Shown: positions 40,301-47,562 of the stretch, one piece after another | Layout of the letters: each line of letters begins with the position of its first letter | Position numbering within the stretch: position 1 is the first letter of the stretch | Assembly (NCBI RefSeq): GCF_031082405.1 | Contig: NZ_JAVHJU010000049.1 | Span: 38,098 to 102,097 of the forward strand | DNA: 64,000 nt | Direction of reading: 5' to 3' | DNA from: Amycolatopsis sp. A133 | GTDB lineage: Bacteria > Actinomycetota > Actinomycetes > Mycobacteriales > Pseudonocardiaceae | The notes under the pieces: generated by a model | What the model saw: the letters and a program-made list of their open reading frames with translations, nothing else | The model's database searches: none | What the model was told of the DNA's origin: nothing | Made by a program: the position numbers and the translations under genes

Positions 40301-41775
40301 CCGGACGGCAGGGGAGACCCGGGGTGTCGCGGCCGGAGACGGGTGGCGAGGACGGCGCCGGTTCTCCGGCGGACACGGATCAGGGCGACCTGCCAGGCGG
40401 TGGTGCGCCGGTGCGGCCGGGATCGCGGGGCGAAGGCGAGCCCGGTGCCCGGCCGGGCGGCGGCGGGCCGGTGCGGCCGGGATCGCCGGAGGAAGGCGAG
40501 CAGGGAAACCGGCCGGGCGGTGGTGGGCAGGCTCGCGCGGGCTCGCGGGGCGAAGGCGAGCCCGGCGACCGGCCGAGCCGTGAGCAGGCCCGGCCGGACT
40601 CGGCCGACCAAGGCGGCCGAACCCCGGTCGCCCGTTTCACGCGCCTCATCCGGCCGACCGGCGGCGGCCGACCCGCCCCGGGCTCCTCAGCGGACGAGGA
40701 ACAGCACGACCGGACCCCGTTCGGCTGGTTCGCCCGCGCCCTCCGGGTCCCCGGCCGGGAACGGCGCATCCTCGTCCAAACCGCCAAAGCCACCCTCGCG
40801 GCGACCGCCGCCTGGTTGCTGGCCACCCTGGTGCTCCACCTGCCGCAACCCTTCCTCGCTCCCTACGCCGCCGTCTTCCTCGTGGAAGCGACCGTCTACC
40901 GGTCGCTGCGCGGCTGGATCCAGCAGGTCGGCTCGGTGGCCACCGGCGTCCTCCTCGCCGCCGTCGCGGGTCAGCTCATCCCCTGGCAGGCCGTTGCGCT
41001 GGCGACCGTCGTGTTCGTGGGCCTGCTCGCCGGCAGCTGGCGGCGCTTCGGCGACTCGGGGGTCTGGGTCGGTGTCACCGGCATGCTGGTGATCTCCTAC
41101 GGCACCGCCCGCGAGCCCGTCCTGCTCGGCGACCGCCTGCTGGAAACGGCGCTGGGCGCCGCGATCGGCGTTGCGGTCAACACGCTGATCTTCCCGCCGC
41201 TGTACGGGGAACGGCTCGCCGCCGCGGCCGGGCGGCTCGCACGGGCGCTCGCTGGCCTGCTGGAGTCGCTCTCCGACCTGGTCCGCCGCGACGAACCGCC
41301 CGAGGACCTCGACGGCCTGCCGTCCCAGGCCCAGGACGCGCACAGCCAGGTGCTGGCGGCCGAAGAAGCCGTCGGCCTGACGCAGGAAGGGCGGATGCTG
41401 AACCTCCGCCGGGGCCGGCCCGCCGCCGGGACGCACCACGAACGTCCGCTTCGGACGCTGATCGGGCTGTGGCCCGCCGTGTCGCAGCTGATCGCCGCCG
41501 TGCAAACGACCGCGGGCCGGCGGGAACACCCCTTCGAATACCCCTGGCCGGATGCGCGGGAAGCGCTGGCGGACCTCATGCACCACCTGGCCGGTGCCGT
41601 GCAGGCGGTGGCGATGGTGGGGGAGCCGGTCGAACTGGACGAATGCCGGGCTCTGCTCGCGAAGCTCGAGAAGCGGCTCGTGACCGCCGAGGAAGACGGT
41701 GTGCCGGCCCGGCTGGGCCTGGGCACGATGATCCTGCCCGCGCGGCTGCTGCTGGAACAGCTGGAAAAGCGGTGA
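40297..41775 (+). CDS. FUSC/ArAE-like membrane protein with repetitive N-terminus
   Basis: 492 residues. Residues 1-145 are low-complexity, with three 20-residue repeats of the type PGGGxPVRPGSxxEGExGxR (residues 33-92). From residue 150 a membrane domain follows: QTAKATLAATAAWLLATLVLH, PYAAVFLVEATVYRSLRGW, VGSVATGVLLAAVAGQLIPW and others, about six helices as in aromatic acid exporters/FUSC proteins, then a 200-residue cytoplasmic helical tail. It may export an aromatic acid or stress product. ATG 40297 overlaps the dehydrogenase stop; GTG 40324 is an alternative. Confidence 0.75.
   Translation: MTGRQGRPGVSRPETGGEDGAGSPADTDQGDLPGGGAPVRPGSRGEGEPGARPGGGGPVRPGSPEEGEQGNRPGGGGQARAGSRGEGEPGDRPSREQARPDSADQGGRTPVARFTRLIRPTGGGRPAPGSSADEEQHDRTPFGWFARALRVPGRERRILVQTAKATLAATAAWLLATLVLHLPQPFLAPYAAVFLVEATVYRSLRGWIQQVGSVATGVLLAAVAGQLIPWQAVALATVVFVGLLAGSWRRFGDSGVWVGVTGMLVISYGTAREPVLLGDRLLETALGAAIGVAVNTLIFPPLYGERLAAAAGRLARALAGLLESLSDLVRRDEPPEDLDGLPSQAQDAHSQVLAAEEAVGLTQEGRMLNLRRGRPAAGTHHERPLRTLIGLWPAVSQLIAAVQTTAGRREHPFEYPWPDAREALADLMHHLAGAVQAVAMVGEPVELDECRALLAKLEKRLVTAEEDGVPARLGLGTMILPARLLLEQLEKR
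40393..40572 (+). repeat. Three imperfect 60-bp tandem repeats in the FUSC-like gene
   Basis: In-frame tandem repeats encode residues 33-52, 53-72 and 73-92, each PGGG..(P/Q).(R)..GS..EGE.G.R. The 60-base period preserves the reading frame, suggesting slippage or unequal exchange with selection against frameshift. Confidence 0.7.
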
Positions 41776-41798
41776 AGGCCGCCTCCCACGAGCGGCCT
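41776..41798. terminator. Short hairpin between convergent genes
   Basis: AGGCCGC (41776-41782) and GCGGCCT (41792-41798) pair around a 9-base loop just after the FUSC-like stop and before the zinc-ribbon gene stop. Confidence 0.4.
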
Positions 41799-41805
41799 GC
41801 ACCGG

Positions 41806-41985
41806 CTATTGGATCGCGATCGCGTCGGCCTCCGACCGGTGCCGCCGGCAGGCGGTGCACACCATCGTCTGGCCCAGCAAGGTGCCGTCACCGGACACGA
41901 GCCGCGCGACGTGCAACGTGGGCAGGCCGCACTCCTCGCACGGGATGGGCTTGCTGTCGCGGCTGATCATGACTCGGTTCGGCAC
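41806..41985 (-). CDS. Small zinc-ribbon protein
   Basis: 59-residue protein with two CxxC pairs, PCEECGLPTL and MVCTACRRHRSEAD, about 25 residues apart, forming a zinc ribbon. VPNRVMISRDSKPIP precedes it. GTG 41985 is supported by AGGGGG 4 bases upstream; translation from 42066 gives an unrelated arginine-rich extension. Such proteins may bind nucleic acid or transcription machinery; the function is unknown. It lies 94 bases after the end of the glycan operon. Confidence 0.65.
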   Translation of the reverse strand: MPNRVMISRDSKPIPCEECGLPTLHVARLVSGDGTLLGQTMVCTACRRHRSEADAIAIQ

Positions 41986-42079
41986 GGGGCCCCCTGCTGA
42001 GGTTCGAAGGTGCCGAACGGTTACCCACGTGGTCTGCGCCACACTCGTCCGGCGCAGTGATGTCACTCGAACGGACTAG

Positions 42080-42685
42080 TCACTTCGCCGGGTACTGCTG
42101 CTCACGCAACAAACCGGCGAGGTGGACGGCGTTGCGGACCAGCGTCGCGTTCGTCGAGGCCACGGCCTCCGGCGTCTCGTCGAGGTCCTGGTAGTCGCCG
42201 CCCTGCATCGCTTCGCCGTTCCAGTAGGTGGCGCCCTGCGCCGGCACGGTGAAACCGACGTCGTTCAGCGCCTGGAACAGGTCCGCGATGATCTTGTGGG
42301 CGCCGTCCTCGTTGCCGACGACCGCGGCCACCGCGACCTTGCCGAACATCGCCGGACGGCCTTCGTCGTCCGTTTCGGACAATTCGGCGTCCAGGCGTTC
42401 GAGGACCCGCTGCGCGACGCTCGACATGTGGCCGACCCACGTCGGGGTGGCGATCAGCAGGACGTCGGTGTCGGCGATCTTCCGCCGGATGCCCGGCCAC
42501 GCGTCGCCGTCGCCCATGTCGGCTTCGACGCCCGGGCGGACGTCGTGGTCGACCACGCGGACCAGCTCGCCCGTGGCGCCGCGTTCGGCGAAGAGGTCGA
42601 GCAGCTGACGCGCGATGAGGTCGCTGCTCGACTTCGCCGGGGACGGCTTGAGCGTGCAGGTCAGCGCAAGGACGCGCAGGGTCAT
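42080..42685 (-). CDS. Flavodoxin-fold NAD(P)H-dependent oxidoreductase
   Basis: 201-residue FMN reductase-like protein: TLRVLALTCTLKPSPAKSSSDLIARQLL (FMN phosphate loop), DTDVLLIATPTWVGHMSSVAQRVLERLD (flavin-binding PTW..G motif) and VAVAAVVGNEDGAHKI. It probably passes electrons between NAD(P)H and an FMN or quinone-type acceptor. Its start overlaps the UDP-glucose dehydrogenase stop as ATGA, making it the last gene of the seven-gene glycan operon, yet a redox role in glycan synthesis is not obvious. Confidence 0.85.
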   Translation of the reverse strand: MTLRVLALTCTLKPSPAKSSSDLIARQLLDLFAERGATGELVRVVDHDVRPGVEADMGDGDAWPGIRRKIADTDVLLIATPTWVGHMSSVAQRVLERLDAELSETDDEGRPAMFGKVAVAAVVGNEDGAHKIIADLFQALNDVGFTVPAQGATYWNGEAMQGGDYQDLDETPEAVASTNATLVRNAVHLAGLLREQQYPAK

Positions 42686-43992
42686 GAGTGCCTCCTGGGA
42701 TGGGTGCCGACGCCGATGTGGGTGAACCCCGCCTCGGCGAGGGCGTCCGGGTCGAGCAGGTTGCGGGTGTCGACCACGACCGCCCGGTCGGCCGAGGCGG
42801 CCAGCCGCGCCCAGTCGAGGTCCCGGAACTCGGGCCACTCGGTGAGCACGACGAGCGCCGCCGCGTCCTTGGCCACCAGGTACGGGTCGTCGACGACCTG
42901 GACCGCGCCGGCACCGGGCACGCACCCGACGGCCGGGTCGTGCGCGGTGAGCTCGGCGCCCGCGCGGGCGAGCTCCGCCGCCACCGCCAGCGCCGGCGAA
43001 TCGCGCAGGTCGCCGGTGCCGGCCTTGAAGGCCAGGCCCAGCAGGCCGATCCGGGTGCCCGCGAGGGACCCGGCCGCCGAGCCGGTCACCGCCTGCCGCA
43101 CGGCCCGCACCACCCGGGCGCGCTGCCGGGCGTTGACGCGGACGGCGTCGCGCAGGATGGCGAAGTCGACGCCCGCCGATTCGGCCGCGTGCAGCAGGGC
43201 CGAGGTGTCCTTCGGCAGGCACGAACCGCCCCAGCCGGGCCCGGGGGCGAGGAATCCGGGGCCGATCCGCGCGTCGAGGCCCATGGTGCGCGAGACCTCG
43301 CGGACGTCGGCGCCGAACCGCTCGCACAGTTCGGCGAGGACGTTCACGTAGGACAGTTTCACCGCGAGGAACGCGTTGCTCGCGTACTTCGCGAGTTCGG
43401 CGCTGGCCGAGTCGGTCGCGACGACGGGGGCGCCGGACGGCTCGTAGAGCCGCGCGACCCGTTGGGCTGCGGGCGAATCCGCCGGGTCGGCGCCGACCAC
43501 CACCCGGTCCGGGTGCAGGAAGTCTTCGACGGCGTGCCCTTCGCGCAGGAACTCCGGGTTCGCGACCACCGGCAGGTCGTCGCGGCCCAGCAAGTGGGGC
43601 AGCCGGGCCGCGGTGCCGACCGGCACCGTCGACTTGGTCACGAGCACGCAGCCGGGCCGCAGCAGCCGGCCGAGCTGCGGCACGACCCGTTCGAGGACGC
43701 CGAGGTCGGGGCGCCCGTCTTCGGCCGGCGGCGTGGGCAGGCACAGGAAGACGAGGTCCGCGCCGTACAGCTCGGCCTGGGCGGTGGTGAAGCTCAGCGT
43801 CCGGTCGGCGAGGCCCTGGCCGACCAGCTCGGCCAGGCCCGGTTCGGCGATGGCCACCACGCCCCGGCCCAGTTCGTCCACTTTGGACTCGTCGGTGTCC
43901 ACGCAGGTGACCCGGTGCCCGAGGCGGGCGAAGCAGGCAGCACTGGTCAAGCCGACGTAGCCCGCGCCGACGATCCCGATGTGCTCACCCAT
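42682..43992 (-). CDS. UDP-glucose 6-dehydrogenase
   Basis: 436-residue UDP-sugar dehydrogenase oxidising UDP-glucose to UDP-glucuronate with NAD+. N-terminal GIVGAGYVGLTSAACFARLGH, then VFLCLPTPPAEDG, NPEFLREGHAVEDFLHPDRVVVG, SNAFLAVKLSYVN (catalytic Lys), the nucleophile GWGGSCLPKDTSAL (Cys) and LAFKAGTGDLRDSP, all in canonical order. Its product feeds the UDP-glucuronate decarboxylase encoded at 49348-50313. It overlaps the GT9 gene upstream by 8 bases and the oxidoreductase downstream by 4. A UDP-N-acetylmannosamine-type dehydrogenase is the only alternative and is less likely next to that decarboxylase. Confidence 0.9.
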   Translation of the reverse strand: MGEHIGIVGAGYVGLTSAACFARLGHRVTCVDTDESKVDELGRGVVAIAEPGLAELVGQGLADRTLSFTTAQAELYGADLVFLCLPTPPAEDGRPDLGVLERVVPQLGRLLRPGCVLVTKSTVPVGTAARLPHLLGRDDLPVVANPEFLREGHAVEDFLHPDRVVVGADPADSPAAQRVARLYEPSGAPVVATDSASAELAKYASNAFLAVKLSYVNVLAELCERFGADVREVSRTMGLDARIGPGFLAPGPGWGGSCLPKDTSALLHAAESAGVDFAILRDAVRVNARQRARVVRAVRQAVTGSAAGSLAGTRIGLLGLAFKAGTGDLRDSPALAVAAELARAGAELTAHDPAVGCVPGAGAVQVVDDPYLVAKDAAALVVLTEWPEFRDLDWARLAASADRAVVVDTRNLLDPDALAEAGFTHIGVGTHPRRHS

Positions 43993-44929
43993 GGGGCACC
44001 CGCATTTCCAGGGCCGAGCGCGTCGCCGCCAGCACGCGCTCCTCGCCCAGCAGGAGCAACCCGCCGTCGGGCTCTTCGCCGTGCGGGTCGCCGACGTTGC
44101 CCGCCCACAGAACCACATGCTGCCGCGCCGACGGCGGCGGGCCCCACAGCCGGGGCGGGGTCGGGCCGAACAGCAACACGGACGGCGTGCCGAACGCGGT
44201 GGCGAGGTGCCCGACGCCGGTGTCCCCGCAGACGACGAGCGCCGCCCCGGCCACCAGCGCGGCCAGTTCGGCCAGGCCGGTGCGTCCGGCCAGCACGGCG
44301 TCATCGCCGAGCCCGGCCGCTTCGGCGATAGAGAGCGCCAGGTTGCGTTCGCCGGCGTTGCCGGTGAGCACGACGCGGTGCCCGGCCGCGGCGAGGTCGC
44401 GGACGACGGTGGCGAACCGCCCGGGCGGCCAGCGCCGCGCCGGGGAGGCCGCACCGGGGTGCACCACGACGGCGTCCGGGGCCGGGCTCGGGCCCGGCGG
44501 CACCGGCAGGTGCAGCGCCGAGCGGTCCGCCTCGAGGTGGGCGTACTCGACGAGCCGGCACCAGCGGTCCACTTCGTGCACGTCGTCGCGCCACTCGAGG
44601 CCGGGCACGTCCGGGAAGTCGGGGTGGCGGTGGGTCAGCAGCTCGGCGGGATCGGCGGCCAGCAGGTCGTGGAGGCTCTCCGGGCCGCTGCCGTGCAGGT
44701 TCACCGCCAGCCGCGGCGGCGGCCCCGGCCAGGCGAGCTCCCCGAGCGCGGGCGTCGGCAGCAGCTCGTCGACCGCGTCGATCAGCTCCACGAGGTCCCG
44801 CAGGCCTTCCGGCGCGGCCAGCACCAGCCGGTCGCCGGGGTGGGCCGCGCGCAGGGCGCGCAACGCGGGCACCGCCGTCAGCAGGTCGCCGACGCCGAGC
44901 GCGCGCAGCACGAGGACCGCGGCGCTCAC
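43985..44929 (-). CDS. Second family 9 glycosyltransferase (heptosyltransferase-like)
   Basis: 314-residue GT-B enzyme with the GT9 hallmarks: VLVLRALGVGDLLTAVPALRAL at the start, VVVHPGAASPARRWPPGRFA and ALVVCGDTGVGHLATAFGTPSVLLFGPTPP (donor-binding GDTGVGH). The central region is short. It is the fifth gene of the operon; GTG 44929 forms a GTGA overlap with the short-chain dehydrogenase stop. GTG 44935, nearer GGAGG, is also possible. With the GT9 at 36273 it gives two candidate heptosyltransferases at one locus. Confidence 0.88.
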   Translation of the reverse strand: MSAAVLVLRALGVGDLLTAVPALRALRAAHPGDRLVLAAPEGLRDLVELIDAVDELLPTPALGELAWPGPPPRLAVNLHGSGPESLHDLLAADPAELLTHRHPDFPDVPGLEWRDDVHEVDRWCRLVEYAHLEADRSALHLPVPPGPSPAPDAVVVHPGAASPARRWPPGRFATVVRDLAAAGHRVVLTGNAGERNLALSIAEAAGLGDDAVLAGRTGLAELAALVAGAALVVCGDTGVGHLATAFGTPSVLLFGPTPPRLWGPPPSARQHVVLWAGNVGDPHGEEPDGGLLLLGEERVLAATRSALEMRVPHG

Positions 44930-45612
44930 GGCCACGATCCCTCCTCCGAAGCGCACACGACCAGTTCGCGGACTTCGGCGCCCGGCGGCTGCTGGAGCGC
45001 GAAGACCACTGTGTTCGCCACGTGCTCGGGCTGGTTGAGCTTCGCGTCCGGCGGCGGCTTGTACTGGTCGGTGCGGTCGTCGAAGAAGTGCGTCCACATC
45101 CCGCCCGGGATCAGCAGCGTGACCCCGACGCGCCCGGCCAGCTCGGCGGCGAGTGCCCGGGTGAAGCCGACGACGCCGAACTTCGAGGCGCAGTAGGCGG
45201 TCGCGTCGCTCACCGCCTTGATGCCCAGGGTGGACGCGACGGTGACGACGGTGCCGTGGGAGCGTTCCAGGTAGGGGAGCGCGGCGCGGATCACCGCGGC
45301 CGTGCCGAACAGGTTCACCTTCACCACCCGCTCCCAGGCCTCGGTGGGCACTTCACCGAGCGGCCCGCAGGCGTCGGTGCCGGCGGCGGTGAAGACGCCG
45401 TCCAGGCCGCCCGCGCGCTCGGCGAGCTCACGCACCGCGGCCTCGGTGGCGGCGGTGTCGGTCAGGTCGGCTTCGACGTATTCGGCCGGGTCTTCGGGGC
45501 GGACGCGGTCGAGGACGTACGGGGTGCCGCCCGCTTTGCGGACGGCGTCGACGGTGGCGGCGCCGAGTCCGGACGCGCCACCGGTGATCAGGACGTTGCC
45601 GAGGGGTCGCAT
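44926..45612 (-). CDS. Short-chain dehydrogenase/reductase in the glycan operon
   Basis: 228-residue classical SDR: NVLITGGASGLGAATVDAV (cofactor loop), FTAAGTDACGP, SVASTLGIK-like serine region (VVTVASTLG), TAYCASKFGVVGF (Tyr-x3-Lys) and IPGGMWTHFFDD. It is too short and of the wrong type for HldD epimerase. It may reduce or oxidise a sugar or lipid precursor of the glycan. GAAGGAG precedes ATG 45612, 25 bases after the kinase/nucleotidyltransferase gene; its stop overlaps the GT9 start. Confidence 0.85.
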   Translation of the reverse strand: MRPLGNVLITGGASGLGAATVDAVRKAGGTPYVLDRVRPEDPAEYVEADLTDTAATEAAVRELAERAGGLDGVFTAAGTDACGPLGEVPTEAWERVVKVNLFGTAAVIRAALPYLERSHGTVVTVASTLGIKAVSDATAYCASKFGVVGFTRALAAELAGRVGVTLLIPGGMWTHFFDDRTDQYKPPPDAKLNQPEHVANTVVFALQQPPGAEVRELVVCASEEGSWP

Positions 45613-45637
45613 CGCTCTCCTTCGCGGGCGAGGGGGA

Positions 45638-47005
45638 TCAGGCAGTGGCCGCCGCGGCGACCAGCCGGGAGGTCGAGTAACCGGGCACGGTCGGGACGAG
45701 CACGACTTCACCGCCGTGCCGTTCGACCACTTCGCGTTCGGGCAGGTCCGCTTCGGCGTAGTCGCCGCCCTTCACCCAGACGTCCGGGCGCAGCTTGTCC
45801 AGGACGGCGGCGGGGGAGGTTTCGTCGAAGACCGCGACGGCGTCCACAAAGGACAAAGCCGTCAGGAGGCGCGCCCGGTCGCGGTCGCGCACCAGCGGGC
45901 GGCCCGGGCCCTTGAGGGACCGCACCGACGCGTCGGAGTTGAGGCAGACGACGAGCGCGTCGCCGAGGGCACGGGCCTGCCGCAGGAGGCTCACGTGCCC
46001 GGGGTGCAGCAGGTCGAAGCAGCCGCCGGTGGCGATCAGGCGGCCCCCGCCGGCGCGGACCCGCTCGGCGAGGCCGAACGCGTCGGTCGCCGGCTGGGGG
46101 TCGGGGACCGGGCCGTCGTTCGTGGACAACGCGGTCGCGCCACCGTCGGCGACGAACCGGGCCGCCGCCTCGACCGCCGTCACCACGGCTTCGGTCGTGT
46201 CCGCGCCGCCGAGCAGGGCCGCGGTGGCCGCGGCGGCGAACCGGTCGCCCGCGCCGCAGGTGTCGGGGGCGGCGTGGCCGGGAGTCCGGGCCGCCGCGGG
46301 AACCGGGACGTTCGTTTCGCCGAGGCCGTCGGCCAGCGCGGCACCGCGCGCACCGACGGTGACCGCGACCGCGTCGGCGTGCCAGTGGCCGCGCAGCAGC
46401 TTGGCCAGCTCGGCCGGTTCCTCGTGCCCGGCGAGCACCGCGCGCGCTTCGGCCAGGTTGGGGGTGACCAGCCGCGTGCCGGGCACGGGCTGGGCGCCGC
46501 GGGGGTGCGGGTCCCAGACCACCGGGATCCGCTCGGCCAGCTCGCGCAGGAGCCGCCGGACGTCCGCGTTGCGCGTCAGGCCGCGGCCGTAATCGGCCAC
46601 GAGGATCGCGCCGGCCGCTTCCAGCGCCTCGCGCGCCGGGGCCGGCAGCGGGTCGGCGGTCGCCGTGCCGTCGCCGGAATCCAGGCGCAGCAACGACTGC
46701 CCGCCCGCGCGGATCCGGGTCTTGCACACCGTCGTGCCGCGCAGGGGCAGCGGCAGCACGGTGACGTCCGGTTCCAGCAGCCCGGTCAGCGCGTGGCCGC
46801 CTTCGTCGTCGCCGAGCGGCGTCACCAGGACGACCTCGGCCGCGGACCGCGCGGCCAGCAGCGCGGCCAGGCCGGCACCACCGGGGCGGCGGCGCCGGGC
46901 CGTCAGGTCGACCACCGGCACCGGTGCCTCCGGGCACAGCCGCTCGGCGGTGCCTTCGGCGTCGACGTCCAGCAGCGTGTCGCCCAGGACGACCAACGGC
47001 CTCAC
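45638..47005 (-). CDS. HldE-like bifunctional heptose kinase/nucleotidyltransferase
   Basis: 455 residues joining two activities of heptose activation. Residues 1-300 are a PfkB/ribokinase-type kinase (LVVLGDTLLDVDAEG, ILVADYGRGLT, and APDTCGAGDRFAAAATAALL with the catalytic Asp), expected to make heptose 1,7-bisphosphate. Residues 320-455 are a cytidylyltransferase-like domain: IATGGCFDLLHPGHVSLLRQAR (HxGH), RSLKGPGRPLV and DVWVKGGDY, as in HldE, making ADP-heptose (or another NDP-heptose). GTG 47005 overlaps the isomerase stop (GTGA). Together with the GmhA-like and GmhB-like parts it completes the heptose route. Confidence 0.88.
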   Translation of the reverse strand: MRPLVVLGDTLLDVDAEGTAERLCPEAPVPVVDLTARRRRPGGAGLAALLAARSAAEVVLVTPLGDDEGGHALTGLLEPDVTVLPLPLRGTTVCKTRIRAGGQSLLRLDSGDGTATADPLPAPAREALEAAGAILVADYGRGLTRNADVRRLLRELAERIPVVWDPHPRGAQPVPGTRLVTPNLAEARAVLAGHEEPAELAKLLRGHWHADAVAVTVGARGAALADGLGETNVPVPAAARTPGHAAPDTCGAGDRFAAAATAALLGGADTTEAVVTAVEAAARFVADGGATALSTNDGPVPDPQPATDAFGLAERVRAGGGRLIATGGCFDLLHPGHVSLLRQARALGDALVVCLNSDASVRSLKGPGRPLVRDRDRARLLTALSFVDAVAVFDETSPAAVLDKLRPDVWVKGGDYAEADLPEREVVERHGGEVVLVPTVPGYSTSRLVAAAATA

Positions 47006-47562
47006 GCGGTCACCCCGAGCGCGTCGTCGAGGGCCGCGCACAGGCCGTGCACCAGTGCCAGGTGCATTTCCTGCACGGTCGCGACGGTCGGCGCCTCGAC
47101 CGTCACGGCGTCGTCGCACAGGGCGGCGAGGGGATTGGGGGCGGGACCGGTCAGCGCCCACGTCGTCACCCCGAGTTCGTGCGCGGCCTTCGCGGCGGCG
47201 ACGACGTTCGGGCTGGTGCCGCTGGTGGACAGGCAGACCAGCACGTCACCCGCGCGGCCGTGGGCGCGCACCTGACGGGCGAAGACCTCGTGGTCGCCGT
47301 AGTCGTTGACGATGGCCGTGGTCGCGGAGGTGTCCGCGTGCAGCGCGATCGCCGACAGCGGCCGGCGCTCGTGGCGGAACCGGCCGACCAGCTCGCCGGT
47401 GAGGTGCTGGGCCTCGGCGGCGCTGCCCCCGTTGCCGCAGGCGAGCAGCCGTCCGCCGGCCTCGAACACGCCGGCGAGGTGCCGTCCCCACGCGGTGATC
47501 CGGTGGGCGGATTCGCGGGTCCGCTCGGCGGCTTCGGCCAACGCGGCGAGATGGGCTTCCAT
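47002..47562 (-). CDS. GmhA-like sedoheptulose 7-phosphate isomerase (SIS domain)
   Basis: 186-residue SIS-domain protein. RLLACGNGGSAAEAQHLTGEL is the phosphate-binding GNGGSA motif of GmhA, followed by FRHERRPLSAIALHADTSATTAIVNDY, LVCLSTSGTSPNVVAAA and the metal/catalytic EAPTVATVQEMHLALVH. GmhA turns sedoheptulose 7-phosphate into heptose 7-phosphate, the first committed step. The start overlaps the carbamoyltransferase stop as TGATG; ATG 47562 has AAGGAGG 8 bases upstream. Confidence 0.9.
   Translation of the reverse strand: MEAHLAALAEAAERTRESAHRITAWGRHLAGVFEAGGRLLACGNGGSAAEAQHLTGELVGRFRHERRPLSAIALHADTSATTAIVNDYGDHEVFARQVRAHGRAGDVLVCLSTSGTSPNVVAAAKAAHELGVTTWALTGPAPNPLAALCDDAVTVEAPTVATVQEMHLALVHGLCAALDDALGVTA

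Noticed and set aside
40393..40572. Possible CRISPR array
   Set aside because: The three 60-base repeats are contiguous, imperfect and in frame within a protein; no spacers or cas genes.
44926..45612. HldD-type ADP-heptose epimerase
   Set aside because: The protein is a 228-residue classical SDR with no extended nucleotide-sugar domain, so it is unlikely to be the epimerase.
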